Shown: piece by piece, positions 1 through 9,503 of the stretch | Numbering within the stretch: position 1 is the stretch's first letter | How the letters are laid out: the number at the start of each line of letters is the position of its first letter | Source of the DNA: CAVVMA01 sp963788205 | GTDB taxonomy: Bacteria > Desulfobacterota > Binatia > Binatales > Binataceae | Assembly (NCBI GenBank): GCA_963788205.1 | Contig: CAWBGG010000009.1 | Coordinates: 124,001-188,000, forward strand | Length of the DNA: 64,000 nucleotides | Reading direction: 5' to 3' | Position numbers and translations under genes: made by a program | Notes under the pieces: model-generated | What the model saw: only the letters and a program-made list of their open reading frames with translations | Databases searched by the model: none | Told to the model about the DNA's origin: nothing

Positions 1-305
1 AGCAGGGAGGGAGCAGCCAACCAGAGGATGTAGCCGCACAGGCCCGTGACGACGATCAGAAATCCGGCGAAGTCCCAGTTCGCGAAGCGAACCTGGCTCG
101 TCAGGCCTCGCAGCCGGCGCCGTCCGAGCGCCGCGCCCAGGCCGGTCTCCAACAGCAGCAGAACCATCATCGCCGTCGGGTCGATGGGCCAGCCGGCCGT
201 GTCGAGTGCGTAACCGTTGACAATCAGGGCCGCCGGCAATGCTACCAGGATGCCGGCAACGAGTTCCGATGCTGTCAGCGCGGTGAATGCGACCTCCGAG
301 CCCAT
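1..305 (-). CDS. Membrane protein, N-terminal part only (runs off the left edge)
   Basis: An open frame starts at an ATG (303-305 on the complement) and continues past base 1, giving 101 residues. It contains hydrophobic stretches at roughly residues 12-32, 47-60 and 80-100, separated by a short basic patch, RRRLRG. This looks like the N-terminus of a multi-pass inner-membrane protein, perhaps a glycosyltransferase or polysaccharide exporter given the neighbours, but no family motif is visible in this fragment. It diverges from the next gene at 477. Function is not assigned. Confidence 0.55.
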   Translation of the reverse strand, partial: MGSEVAFTALTASELVAGILVALPAALIVNGYALDTAGWPIDPTAMMVLLLLETGLGAALGRRRLRGLTSQVRFANWDFAGFLIVVTGLCGYILWLAAPSL

Positions 306-383
306 GGGTTCCCCGCGGCGCGTCTGCTGATTCAGGAACAAGCGTCGCTGCGATCAAAGTCCGCGTGTCTTTTCCCACAAATG

Positions 384-416
384 CGATCGGTTGAAAAGGC
401 CCGGTCTAATCGGAGC
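384..416. repeat. 33-bp direct repeat, copy A
   Basis: Matches 2093-2125 at 30 of 33 positions (differences at repeat positions 14, 16 and 23). The two copies lie in the same orientation and bracket the membrane-protein gene at 477-1991, which suggests that gene moved or was duplicated as a unit. No transposase is nearby. Confidence 0.75.
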
Positions 417-476
417 AGGTGCGAATGAAACTCCGGCGGTGTCGATCGGCGCTTTCCAAGTGCGCGCGATGTTCTT

Positions 477-1991
477 ATGCTCGGTCCGATGGAAGCGGAG
501 CGCGGCAGCCTTCCGGCGAGAGCAGCGCTCGTGCTCCTGCTGCTCCTCGTTATCGTTGGGTATTGGCTGGTCGTCAAGGCAATTCTGTTCGAGCGACTCG
601 AGTACACCTCGGATCTCTTTTCGTTTCTGGAGATGTCGCGGAGCTTCGTCGATGGCCGGCCACTCCTGTTCGACAACCAATACGGAAATCACGCCGCGCT
701 TCACAACTACTACACCGTTCCCTGTTGGTACCCGCTCACCGCGTTGATGGGCGCCTACGGCCTGTTCGCGGGCTTGGCGGCCCTCTGGTTGGCGGCGCTC
801 TGGTCGATCCGCGGACTTGCGCTTGCCGACGACCCGTCCAAGCGCAGCCTGTATTGGGTCGTGGCAGTCGTGCTTATGCTTGGTCCAGTGGCCTTCTACC
901 TTTGGGACGACCAGATCTATGGCTGGCACGTCCAGCTCTGCTTTCTGCCGCTGGGTGTCCTCTTTGCCGCCCAGCTTGCTGGTAGGTCTCGATGGGCCTG
1001 GCTTTCAGCCCTCCTGATAGTGCTGACGTACGAGAGCGGCGCCGTCCTGGCGTGGGCGATACACGTCATCTTTGAAACCAACGCGAGAAGCGGGGACAAG
1101 CGCACTTGGCGCCGACTGCTCGCAATCACCGCGGGCTGGCTGTTGGTATTCGCCGGCGGTCTCGCGCTGCTCTGGGCGATGCAACGGCACCTCCCTTCGG
1201 GCAGGATGGCGCGAACTCTCGGCAACGCCATGAAATCATTGCGAGACGGCAGTGCGCCCCGCATGTTCTTCCGTGAGGGGAGCGACCTGACCGTTCTGCT
1301 GCTCGCGGGCGCGGTGGTGCATCTAGCCGGGGTTCCGGTCCGGCGTGCGTGGGTCGCCTGCGCGTGCGCACTCCCCCTCTTCCTGCTTGCAGTGGTCAGC
1401 AGCTACGCCTACCCCGTCGATCCCACGGTTTTTGGCCCGGTGTGGCCGGCAAGATTGGTGATGTTTTGGAGTCTCTTGATCGCGGAATGCCTGTTCGCGG
1501 TTCGCTATGCGAAACCAGCCGCCGAAGTGCGAGCGCCATCTGCCGCCCTATGGCTCGTGCTGCCCCTCGCTATAATGGCTCAAATGATCGCGCTCAGGAT
1601 GGTGCTTCGCTACGACGTGATCACCCGGTTCACGCCGTTTTTCCCACACCGCCATTTCGTCTCCGACGCGCTGACTCAGCGGGAAGACGCGTTTCTCCGA
1701 TGTTTGTCCCGCACCATACCCCGCGGGACATCGGTCGCCCTCAATGGCAGCCTTTTCGCGCGTTTTCATCGGCACGACATCGTATGGCCCTTCTATCTCG
1801 AGGGAGCATGGAAAGCTCCGCAGCTGATTGTATGCGACGAGACCGGCCGGCTGCCCTACGAGTACGGGTGTGTGGCGCTGGGTAAGGCGAGTTCGCTCCA
1901 GTCCGTTTACTTGGATGGGCTATCAGCGCACTTTGTCCCGGCCCTCTCGGGTGCGGTTCTGGGGTGCGCGCAGGGCCAACCCGGTCAATAG
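477..1991 (+). CDS. Multi-pass membrane protein, DUF2079/GT-C-like
   Basis: This 504-residue protein has about ten hydrophobic segments and an early periplasmic-type loop with an acidic motif (SDLFSF near residue 45) followed by a His-rich patch. That layout recalls DUF2079 and related GT-C glycosyltransferase-like proteins that act on lipid-linked sugars. The family match is by layout only and no catalytic residue is proven. The start could be 477 or the ATG at 489; neither has a strong ribosome site. Its 3' end overlaps a fragment related to the acyltransferase gene downstream, so the last few residues may be acquired. It lies between the copies of a 33-bp direct repeat. Confidence 0.6.
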   Translation: MLGPMEAERGSLPARAALVLLLLLVIVGYWLVVKAILFERLEYTSDLFSFLEMSRSFVDGRPLLFDNQYGNHAALHNYYTVPCWYPLTALMGAYGLFAGLAALWLAALWSIRGLALADDPSKRSLYWVVAVVLMLGPVAFYLWDDQIYGWHVQLCFLPLGVLFAAQLAGRSRWAWLSALLIVLTYESGAVLAWAIHVIFETNARSGDKRTWRRLLAITAGWLLVFAGGLALLWAMQRHLPSGRMARTLGNAMKSLRDGSAPRMFFREGSDLTVLLLAGAVVHLAGVPVRRAWVACACALPLFLLAVVSSYAYPVDPTVFGPVWPARLVMFWSLLIAECLFAVRYAKPAAEVRAPSAALWLVLPLAIMAQMIALRMVLRYDVITRFTPFFPHRHFVSDALTQREDAFLRCLSRTIPRGTSVALNGSLFARFHRHDIVWPFYLEGAWKAPQLIVCDETGRLPYEYGCVALGKASSLQSVYLDGLSAHFVPALSGAVLGCAQGQPGQ

Positions 1992-2099
1992 ATTCCGGCA
2001 GGCGCGGGTGCAGCGCTCGCGTTCCCCGACACCGCTTGCGTATCGAAGCGTTCATGTGGCTAACCGGGCGCCCCGGCCGGTTTGCGGCATAACGATCGG
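1981..2099 (+). pseudogene. Scrambled remnants of an acyltransferase-3 gene
   Basis: Bases 1981-2010 match 3569-3598, the 3' part of the intact acyltransferase gene, at 28 of 30 positions and encode the same NRFRQARV peptide. Bases 2041-2099 match 2767-2830, an internal part of that gene, with a short deletion and encode IEAFMW followed by TGRPG. In the remnant the 3' piece precedes the internal piece, opposite to the intact gene. This is debris of a related acyltransferase gene, not a functional gene. Confidence 0.75.
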
Positions 2100-2125
2100 T
2101 TGAAACGACCCGGTTTAATCGGAGC
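2093..2125. repeat. 33-bp direct repeat, copy B
   Basis: Second copy of the repeat at 384-416 (30/33 identical). Its first seven bases overlap the end of the acyltransferase remnant, so the repeat boundary and the remnant boundary are linked. Confidence 0.75.
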
Positions 2126-2524
2126 TCGTAGTTCCCGTCGCCCTCCACGACCCACGGTACCGCCCCGCTCTCGATCGAGTTCGCTACTTTCAGCTTGCAA
2201 ACTCACAGCGAACAGCATATGACGCTGAGTTGCGGCACGAACACTATGAGATAGCAAGGGGCTAGGGCCATGTCCAAACGGAGGGAAGGGAACCTCTCGA
2301 ATGGTAGCGTCTACCGGGGGTTCGAGAGACCAGAGCGAGACCTCAAAGCGCGCGCGCTCAAACAAATCGAGATCGAACAATGCTTCAAGGCCTCGGCGCG
2401 TCAGACTCGCTGAGCGCGTCGATCGCCTCGAGTAGATGCTTCACTGTATAAAACCGCGCGACGTGCGGGTGGTACTTGGGGATGCCGGCAGGCGGCTCTT
2501 GCGCTCGCGACGAAAGTAACTGCA
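2126..2524. other. Intergenic region, no convincing gene
   Basis: A 47-codon frame starting at 2270 (MSKRREGN...) is preceded by a weak purine run, but its composition is unremarkable and I recognise no family. The longer complement frame over 2060-2380 overlaps repeat B and the remnant and looks spurious. The promoter of the acyltransferase at 2525 should lie here but no clear -35/-10 pair stands out. Confidence 0.4.
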
Positions 2525-3679
2525 ATGGGTCTGCTTAGAGTAATTTTAGCCGTCTCGGTACTCTTGGGCCACGTCGGCCCTCTGTTCGGCTGGGAGATCG
2601 CGGGTGGCCAGCCTGCAGTTGAGATCTTCTTCATCATGTCGGGCTTCTTCATGGCCTTGATTCTGACTGAAAAGTATCATCCCGTTCGCGACCGCTTTCT
2701 CTTTTATACCAATCGCGCGCTGCGAATATATTCCACTTACTACCTGGTTTTGATTCTGGCGATTGGTATCGAAGCGTTCATGTGGGTAACGGGACGCCCC
2801 GGACTGTTCGCGCTCTGGCATAACGATCGGGCATGGATGACTCCGAGCGACATACTATGGGTGATCATCACGAACGTCCTGTTGATAGGACAGGAATCAC
2901 TATTGTTTCTGTGGCCTGGTCCGCAGGGTCTCACCTGGAGCATGACGCCTCATCCGCTGGTCTATCCGCTCGTCACGGTGCGGCAGGCCTGGTCGCTCGG
3001 CCTGGAGCTTATGTTCTACCTGATCGCTCCATTCATCGTCAGACTCCGAACCCGCTGGATCGCAGTGCTGGCCCTGCTCAGCCTTGGCGCCCGCTTCGCC
3101 GCATATCATTTTGGTCTTGACTACGACCCCTGGAACTATCGATTTTTCCCGTTCGAGTTGGCGCTCTTTCTGATGGGTGTAATCTCTTATCGCCTGTACA
3201 AGGGCTTCGGCCACCGAACCGGCCGGGCCTTGCGGATAGCGATGGTCATCTTGCTATTCGCAGGGACGTTTTCGCTCCGTTACGCCATAGTCAAATGTGA
3301 GGCGCTCGGCTATGCGCCGGATGTCGTACTGCTATGGCCTTTTTATGCATTTGTAGTGCTGGCGCTGCCCTGCCTATTCGCCGAGACCTCACGGAGCAAA
3401 ATTGACGCAACCCTTGGAGATCTGTCTTATCCGATCTATCTGGTGCACTACCCCCTAATCGTCCTCTACTCTGCCGGAGTGATCCTCGAAAGCACCACGC
3501 GCAATAGTCTGACCATTCTGGTTCTGACCTTGGCTGTTGCATGGCCGATCGTCTGGCTGGTGGACAAGCCGATCAATAGATTTCGGCAGGCGCGGGTGAG
3601 CAGAGGGCCGGCTGAGTTCGAGACCGGGTGCGAGGTTTACTCGCCGCAGCTCGCAGTCCCGAACCGCCAGACTGAATAG
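2525..3679 (+). CDS. Acyltransferase-3 family membrane protein (OafA-like)
   Basis: This 384-residue integral membrane protein should transfer an acyl group, typically acetyl, from the cytoplasm to a surface sugar. Diagnostic features are the N-terminal helix ending in the conserved His (H16, in LLGHVGP), the FFIMSGFFM segment near residue 37 and the Arg-containing NRALRI segment near residue 62. About ten hydrophobic segments follow, with the C-terminal SYPIYLVHYP motif typical of the family. It lies in a glycan locus next to glycosyltransferases, so a sugar O-acetyltransferase role is likely; the acceptor is unknown. Fragments of a close relative lie just upstream. The next gene is convergent. 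Confidence 0.85.
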   Translation: MGLLRVILAVSVLLGHVGPLFGWEIAGGQPAVEIFFIMSGFFMALILTEKYHPVRDRFLFYTNRALRIYSTYYLVLILAIGIEAFMWVTGRPGLFALWHNDRAWMTPSDILWVIITNVLLIGQESLLFLWPGPQGLTWSMTPHPLVYPLVTVRQAWSLGLELMFYLIAPFIVRLRTRWIAVLALLSLGARFAAYHFGLDYDPWNYRFFPFELALFLMGVISYRLYKGFGHRTGRALRIAMVILLFAGTFSLRYAIVKCEALGYAPDVVLLWPFYAFVVLALPCLFAETSRSKIDATLGDLSYPIYLVHYPLIVLYSAGVILESTTRNSLTILVLTLAVAWPIVWLVDKPINRFRQARVSRGPAEFETGCEVYSPQLAVPNRQTE

Positions 3680-3740
3680 GAATCTTTCGACGCGTCCAGG
3701 ATTAATATGCGGTTGGGCCGATACGCAGCCGGCGCGATGC

Positions 3741-5318
3741 TCACGGCCTGATTTTCCAGATCCGAATCCTCGGGCCGGGCCGTTCCATGCTCGCGATGTG
3801 CTGAAGGGGCGCGTAGAACGCGTCGTTCGCGTCGAAGATCGGCGCGGGAGTGCCATCCTTAAGCGGATTGACGTCATACATCAGATCGGCCTCTGAGTTC
3901 AGCGCGGCAAGCTGGGCGGCTGACGGTCCCGGCGAGTAGCGCATCCCGGGCATACTGTCCGAAATGACCCACCAGACATTCTCTACCCGCATCACAGCGG
4001 GATCTTGCATCGGAACAACTACGCAGCCGGGGGGCAGCTGAGGCCGTCCGTACTCAATATAAATGTCGGTCACTGCGATGCCGCTTCCCGGCGCGATGTG
4101 CGCGGCCACCCACTGGCTGGCGAGCGTCCGCGTGTCGATCTGAAGCAAAAGCCGGTCAAGTTGCAGATCGTGGATCAGTGAAGGCGCCAGAATCACTCCG
4201 ATAAGGATTGCCGCGAGCAAAGCGCCGCGCGTGACTCCCAGCCGCGCTGAAGCGAAGCCGGTCAAATCGCCGATGGCGACGCCGGCCAGCACCGCCATCG
4301 GCAGCAACGGAGTTATGAGATAACGATACATGAGCGGGGGCGAGCCGATGAGGAAGCTGGCAAAGGTAATCGCGATGAATGCCAGCAGCGAGATTACGCC
4401 CGGCCTCGGGCGCAGGACCGTGTAAACAAGCGTAACCAGCAGGAAGAAGAGCAACGTGATACCGAAGCTATCCGGCATCATTCGCTCTACCAGCCACAGC
4501 CAGCCATAGGCTTCGCCCATGCCATACCAGGAATGATGAATAATATAGAGGTAGTCATTTACGGTCTGCGCCCAATCCAAAAAGAGATAGGGCGTCGCAC
4601 AACAGAAAGTGAGTATTGTGACCGCACCGGCCAGATAAACCCGTCCATCGCCAAGCGCGCCCAGGAGCGCTCGATTTTCGCGCCGCCGGGCTTCGAGATG
4701 CGCTACAAAGACGCCGGCCACAACCAAGCCCGCCGCATAGTGAGTCGCCGCGGCGAGCCCCGCGAACACGCCGGCCAGCGCGTAGTCCGATCGGCGGCCG
4801 CGATAGACCATGCGCATCATCATGGCGATCGCGAGCGCAACCCATAAGCCTGCCGGTACCTCCATCTTGCCAAACTTGGACTCGCGCACGTGGAGGGTCG
4901 AGAAGGCCACCACCGCGGCGGAAGCCAGCGCGCCGGTTGGGCCACATATAGGTGCAGCCGCCAGATAGACTGCCGCGGTGGTCGCAGTGCCCATCGCAGC
5001 CGAGACCTCTCTGGCTATCAGATAAGCGAGCGCCTGGTTGTTGGAGTCGAAGATCGCGTGCAAGTTCCCGCTTTCGCCGTTGACTATCGCATACGCCCGC
5101 AGCACTCCACGCACCAAGTACATCTGCGCAGCCGGGTATATGGCCCGATGCGGATTCCAGTCGGTATCGAAATCCAGAGCTTTGGGAGCCAGTTGTTCCT
5201 CGTCAGGGCGAAATTGCTGGGGCAAGCCAAAGCCGGCCGCCGCGAACCTGAGCCAGCCGGCCACGATGACCAGCGCGGCGACGATGATCAATCGCGCATT
5301 CCGGTTGAGGTCAGCCAC
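3741..5318 (-). CDS. Glycosyltransferase family 39 / ArnT-like membrane protein
   Basis: From a GTG at 5318 this encodes 525 residues starting VADLNRNARL, with a first transmembrane helix straight after. The first periplasmic loop carries the acidic FRPDEEQ motif expected of the PMT/ArnT (GT-C) catalytic loop, and about ten more hydrophobic segments follow. Such enzymes use lipid-phosphate-linked sugars as donors. A longer frame reaches 5459, but its extra N-terminus overlaps the upstream DUF4019 domain and looks non-native, so I prefer the GTG with a GGGCGGGTG run upstream. It lies 62 bases after the frameshifted GT39-DUF4019 gene, probably in one transcript. Confidence 0.8.
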   Translation of the reverse strand: MADLNRNARLIIVAALVIVAGWLRFAAAGFGLPQQFRPDEEQLAPKALDFDTDWNPHRAIYPAAQMYLVRGVLRAYAIVNGESGNLHAIFDSNNQALAYLIAREVSAAMGTATTAAVYLAAAPICGPTGALASAAVVAFSTLHVRESKFGKMEVPAGLWVALAIAMMMRMVYRGRRSDYALAGVFAGLAAATHYAAGLVVAGVFVAHLEARRRENRALLGALGDGRVYLAGAVTILTFCCATPYLFLDWAQTVNDYLYIIHHSWYGMGEAYGWLWLVERMMPDSFGITLLFFLLVTLVYTVLRPRPGVISLLAFIAITFASFLIGSPPLMYRYLITPLLPMAVLAGVAIGDLTGFASARLGVTRGALLAAILIGVILAPSLIHDLQLDRLLLQIDTRTLASQWVAAHIAPGSGIAVTDIYIEYGRPQLPPGCVVVPMQDPAVMRVENVWWVISDSMPGMRYSPGPSAAQLAALNSEADLMYDVNPLKDGTPAPIFDANDAFYAPLQHIASMERPGPRIRIWKIRP

Positions 5319-5380
5319 GCGCACCCGCCCTTGCAAACCGGCGCCACCCTCGCGGGCAGAGCGATCGCCGCCCCGGCGAG

Positions 5381-7241
5381 CTAGGGCTGGCGGTTGAGGC
5401 GAACCGCGCCAGCATAGTATTTGTCCTGCGGCATGATCTGATAGGAGGTGATGCGCCAATGGCCGTCGGTGTCCATCATCGGCGTGACAGTTTCCTTCAC
5501 GGACTTCACGTTTTCAAACGAGCTGATGTACTCTACGACAACATATTGCCCAGGGCGCTCCAGCGGCGGGTTCGTATCGTAGGTCGCCAGCACAAGTCGC
5601 CGCGAAAGCGGCTGGCCCATCAATTTGCGCAACCTGGCGATCGACTGTTGCCACTGCGCCTGGCTCATGAGCCCCCGCTCGTAACCGTTCAACTGGTTCC
5701 AGCTTCTCCGGATACCCACCCTGATCGACAAGTCGTAGCCAGTCGCCTGCCGCTTCGGTCGCCTGCTCCACCGCGGCCTCTTGCCAAAAGTGGTACGTCA
5801 CAACGGAGCAAATCAACGCGATCGAGGCTGTCGCAGCGATCGATAACCCAATCATTTTCCTCGATGACCAGGAGACCACGCCCTGCTGGCCGTCTGCGCC
5901 GGCAGGCAATGAACGCCAGGCGAACAGCAGGGCCACGTCCAGCACCAGCGGATAGGTCGGCGTGTAGAAGCGATCGTTCTCGCCGTACTGAAGCATCGAG
6001 CTGACCACCGACGCCGCAACCACGATCGCCATCATGCAGAGATCGAATACAGGTGGCCGCCGGCCGCGAATCCACTTCGCTATCGGCAGCGCAACGCTGA
6101 TCAGGAAGAGCACATTGAGCGCCAGCAGCAGCGGCTGCTCGACATGCCAGATCGCCCACATCCAGCTCGCGAACACCGGTCCGCGAAAATGGTATGGCCG
6201 CTGCCCTGGGACCCCGGTCCAAAACAGTACGCCCGCGCGCGCCACGCTTTCAGCGTACAGAACGGGATGCCGCGCAAACATTTCGAGCGACATCCGTGTG
6301 AGGTCGCGCGTCAGCTGAAAGGGATTGTAGCCGGCGGGCGCATGCCAGAAAAAGATCGCGTCTGCGCTCGACCCCGTGCGTGCGACCGCTTCAGCCCGGG
6401 CTGCCAGATATGCGGCGCGAATCGGCGCATACCTGGCCGGCGCCAACTCGATAAAGGTGCCGCTGTGATCGCTCAGATCAGCGCCAAGTTGAGTACTTAG
6501 TCCGAAGTAGCCAATCGTCGCCTGGTTGAATATACACCAGCCAATCACGAAAGCGCACGCGATCGTCGCGAGTATCGCCGGCCGCTTAACGCTTTCGCTG
6601 ACGCTGCCGGTCGATCGATAACTCAGCGCCGCGAGAATCATGAAGTAAAGCGGCGCGAGGAACGCGTAGACTGCGCGCGTGAGAATTGTCAGCCCGGTTA
6701 TCGCACCAAGCAGCAGATGATCCGCGGCAGTAAGCCTCCGGTCCAATAGCATCCGCTGGAATATCAGCACGGACAGCATCAGCAGGAATGTACAGAGCGT
6801 CTCCGACAGAATAGTCGATTCGTAAATCAGCGGCCGAAGGCTCAAGCCATAGATGAGTCCCGCAACCAGCGCGAGCGCTCTGCTGCGCGTGCTGCGCTGG
6901 ACGAGGTAAAAGAGCATCGCCGCCACGCCGATACCCATTAGAGACTGGATAATCCTCGCGACGCTCCAATTCATTCCGGCCAGCAGGAGCATCAGGGGAT
7001 ATACCGGCGGCCGGTTGCCGTCGTAGTCGGCAAAGTTGAGCTTTCGGATATCGGTGGCGAGAGCCTCGTAACCCTGAGTGTCCGGCCATCCGAGCGCCTC
7101 GGAGTTGAAGCCGAGCACCAGCCGCACTGCACCCAGAATCAGAACCAGTGCTATAAGCGCGGTCAGCGGCGAACCTGCGTGCATGCCGGCCGCGGTGCCC
7201 GCGTTGTCGGCGCGGCTCGGCCAGGCAGATTCGTCGGTCAT
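5381..7241 (-). pseudogene. GT39-type glycosyltransferase fused to DUF4019, split by a 1-base frameshift
   Basis: The first frame (ATG at 7241) encodes a GT-C membrane protein with a WPDTQGY acidic loop near the N-terminus and about ten transmembrane segments. After the last helix it begins a soluble domain with WLRLVDQGGYPE. The matching remainder (SWNQLNGY..., QWQQSIARLR..., ending near 5381) lies in another frame. Joined, these form a DUF4019 domain with the expected W, D and GxY positions and the C-terminal DGHWRI motif. Removing one base of the TT pair at 5704-5705 restores the fusion. Either the gene is newly broken or the base is a sequencing error. An alternative start at 7301 lies 60 bases upstream. 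Confidence 0.75.
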
Positions 7242-7323
7242 CGAGAATGACTCGCGGCGCGATTCGCGGCTTGCAGCGCCTGGGCCGGGGTCTGCGAGCA
7301 CCGCATCGGGCGGACGCGGACGG

Positions 7324-8499
7324 TCAGCGTTTCCCCGAAGCGGCTATTGCGTCGGCGAGAGTTGCGACTACGCGATCCTGTTCCGCTTCGGTCATTTGAT
7401 AGAAAAGCGGAAGAACGATCGCGCGGTCGCGGGCCGCTTCACTCTGCGTCAGCGGGCCGGCCGCGCGATAGCTCTCGCCACTGTACGCAGCTTCCTGATG
7501 AGCGCACATCACGCCACGGCGCGTGGCGATTTGCCGATCCAGCATGAACTGCATCACGGCCTTCTGATCGCACGGCTGCGGGATTCGGGCGCAATAGCTC
7601 TGCCAGTTGCTTCTGGCGAAGCGCGGCTCGCCGGGAACGATGACGCCCGGCACGCCCGCTAGCCGATCGTGATAACGGGCCGCCAGCGCGCGATGGTGCG
7701 CGACAATCTCCGGCAGGCGCTTGAGCTGCTCGCGTCCGATCGCGGCCTGGATGTCGCTCATCCGGTAGTTGTAACCGAGTTCCGGATAGTCCTCAAAGGT
7801 GACCTGCGCGGACTGATGCCGAGCCGCATCTGAGATACTCATGCCCTGATTGCGCCACAAGCGGAAGTGGCGATCGAAATCAGGATTGGCGGTGGTCAGC
7901 ATTCCCCCGTCGCCGGTGGTCATCAGCTTGCGAGGATGAAACGAAAAACAGGCGATATCCGCGTGCGGCTTGCCGATCTTTTCCCATTTGCCCCTCCAAT
8001 GGATTTCGCTGCCGACCGCGCAGGCGGCATCCTCGACCACGGGAATCGAATGGCGGCCCGCGATGCGCAGGATGGCCTCCAGATTCGACGGCATCCCGAG
8101 TTGATGCACGCAGAGAATCGCGCGAGTGCGATCGCCGATCGCCGCTTCCAGAAGATCCGGATCGAGGTTGAACGTCGCCGGTTCGATATCGACAAAGACC
8201 GGAATCGCGCCGCAATAGCGTATGCTATTGGCAGTGGCTATATACGAATGGCTAGCCGTTATTACCTCATCGCCCGGTCCCGCGCCGACGGCCAGCAGCG
8301 CCAGATGGAGCGCGGTGGTGCAATTCGATACTGCGCAGGCATACGGCGCGCCGGTGAACGCGGCAAACTCACGCTCGAGTGCGGCCACCTCGGGGCCTTG
8401 CGTGACCCATCCCGAAAGAATGGCCCGCCGCGCGGCTTCGGCCTCGCGCTCGCCCATCCAGGGCTTTGCGACAGGAATGAAACCAGGACGGTCAGGCAT
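7324..8499 (-). CDS. DegT/DnrJ/EryC1/StrS sugar aminotransferase
   Basis: A PLP-dependent aminotransferase of 391 residues, the usual family length, expected to aminate a nucleotide-linked keto-sugar. The PLP lysine is K191 in SFHPRK, followed by the TTGDGG loop; D157 in the VVEDAAC segment should contact the pyridine nitrogen. The ATG overlaps the stop of the upstream epimerase by one base (TGATG), which implies translational coupling. Together with the GT2 gene this forms a three-gene operon whose product is probably an amino-sugar for the surface glycan. Whether it acts at C3 or C4 cannot be read from sequence. Confidence 0.9.
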   Translation of the reverse strand: MPDRPGFIPVAKPWMGEREAEAARRAILSGWVTQGPEVAALEREFAAFTGAPYACAVSNCTTALHLALLAVGAGPGDEVITASHSYIATANSIRYCGAIPVFVDIEPATFNLDPDLLEAAIGDRTRAILCVHQLGMPSNLEAILRIAGRHSIPVVEDAACAVGSEIHWRGKWEKIGKPHADIACFSFHPRKLMTTGDGGMLTTANPDFDRHFRLWRNQGMSISDAARHQSAQVTFEDYPELGYNYRMSDIQAAIGREQLKRLPEIVAHHRALAARYHDRLAGVPGVIVPGEPRFARSNWQSYCARIPQPCDQKAVMQFMLDRQIATRRGVMCAHQEAAYSGESYRAAGPLTQSEAARDRAIVLPLFYQMTEAEQDRVVATLADAIAASGKR

Positions 8500-9503
8500 C
8501 AGCCGGCCCTCCAGTTCTGAACAATCTCGTCCCTAAGCAGCACCTCGGGCGGGATGCTCTGCGCCTGGTACCACTCCTTTAGTCTTTTCAGGCCATCCCG
8601 AAGCGGAATCGACGGCTGATAGCCGCACAACTGGCGCGCATGCGACATATCGGCGCACAGCCGGAGCACATCGCCCGGCCGGGGCTCGATATACTCAATC
8701 GCCGGCTCGGGCTGCTCGAGCGCCAGACCAACTTCGCGCGCAAGCTCCTTGATGCTTACTTCGTGGCCGCTGCCGAGGTTTATGGTTTCACCAATCGCGC
8801 TATCCGAGGTTCCGGCCTGGATGATGCCGCGCGCACTGTCGGCGACGTAGGTGAAATCGCGAGTCTGAGTACCGTCGCCGAAGATAACCATCGGGCGCCC
8901 CGCCATGCATCGCAGCAGAAACTTGGGAATCACTTCGCCGCTGTCGCCCTCGTGATGGCAGCGCGGTCCGTAGCTATTGAACGGCCGAATGACTACTGCG
9001 GGAAAGCCGTAGGTATCATGGAAGCTGCGCGCATAGCATTCACCCGCCAACTTCGATGCTCCGTATATGGTCTTCGGGAACGTGGGATGCTGCTCGGTCA
9101 TCGGCGCCCAGCGGGCCGTGCCGTATACCTCCGAGCTGGAGACGTATACGAATCGCTCGACGCCCGCGGCTCTGGCCGCCAAGAGCATATTCAGCGTGCC
9201 AACCGCATTGACTTCGTGGTTCTCGCGCGGCGAGTGGATCGAGTGCCGAACCCCGAGGCAGGCGAGATGGAAGACGATTTGCGTCCCCCGCGCCAGAGCC
9301 ACCATCCGCGCCGCGTCACGGACGTCCGCCTCGACCAGCCGCACGCGATCGGCAGGCAGACCTGCGAGGTTCTCGCGGCGGCCATTCACCAGATTGTCGA
9401 CCACCACGACTCCGGCGCGCTTCTCAACCAGTTGGCGAACCAGCTCAGAGCCGATGAAGCCGGCGCCTCCGGTCACGAGGACCCTCTTTCCGGAAATATC
9501 CAT
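8499..9503 (-). CDS. NAD-dependent sugar epimerase/dehydratase
   Basis: An extended SDR of 334 residues acting on a nucleotide sugar. The Rossmann glycine motif TGGAGFIGS is at residues 11-19, and the catalytic SSS-Y-K set is visible as S122-S124, Y147 and K151 (YGASK). The RPFNSYGPR segment is typical of UDP-glucose 4-epimerase/dehydratase relatives. It overlaps both neighbours by a single base (TAATG upstream, TGATG downstream), so the three genes are coupled. It probably makes the keto or epimerised sugar used by the aminotransferase downstream. It could be a 4-epimerase, a 4,6-dehydratase or a decarboxylase; I cannot separate these. Confidence 0.9.
   Translation of the reverse strand: MDISGKRVLVTGGAGFIGSELVRQLVEKRAGVVVVDNLVNGRRENLAGLPADRVRLVEADVRDAARMVALARGTQIVFHLACLGVRHSIHSPRENHEVNAVGTLNMLLAARAAGVERFVYVSSSEVYGTARWAPMTEQHPTFPKTIYGASKLAGECYARSFHDTYGFPAVVIRPFNSYGPRCHHEGDSGEVIPKFLLRCMAGRPMVIFGDGTQTRDFTYVADSARGIIQAGTSDSAIGETINLGSGHEVSIKELAREVGLALEQPEPAIEYIEPRPGDVLRLCADMSHARQLCGYQPSIPLRDGLKRLKEWYQAQSIPPEVLLRDEIVQNWRAG

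Noticed and set aside
391..412. Repeat A as a promoter (TTGAAA and TAAT)
   Set aside because: Spacing is only ten bases, too short for -35/-10.
354..929. 191-codon complement frame across the 477 gene's start
   Set aside because: Lys/Arg/Glu-rich shadow with no support.
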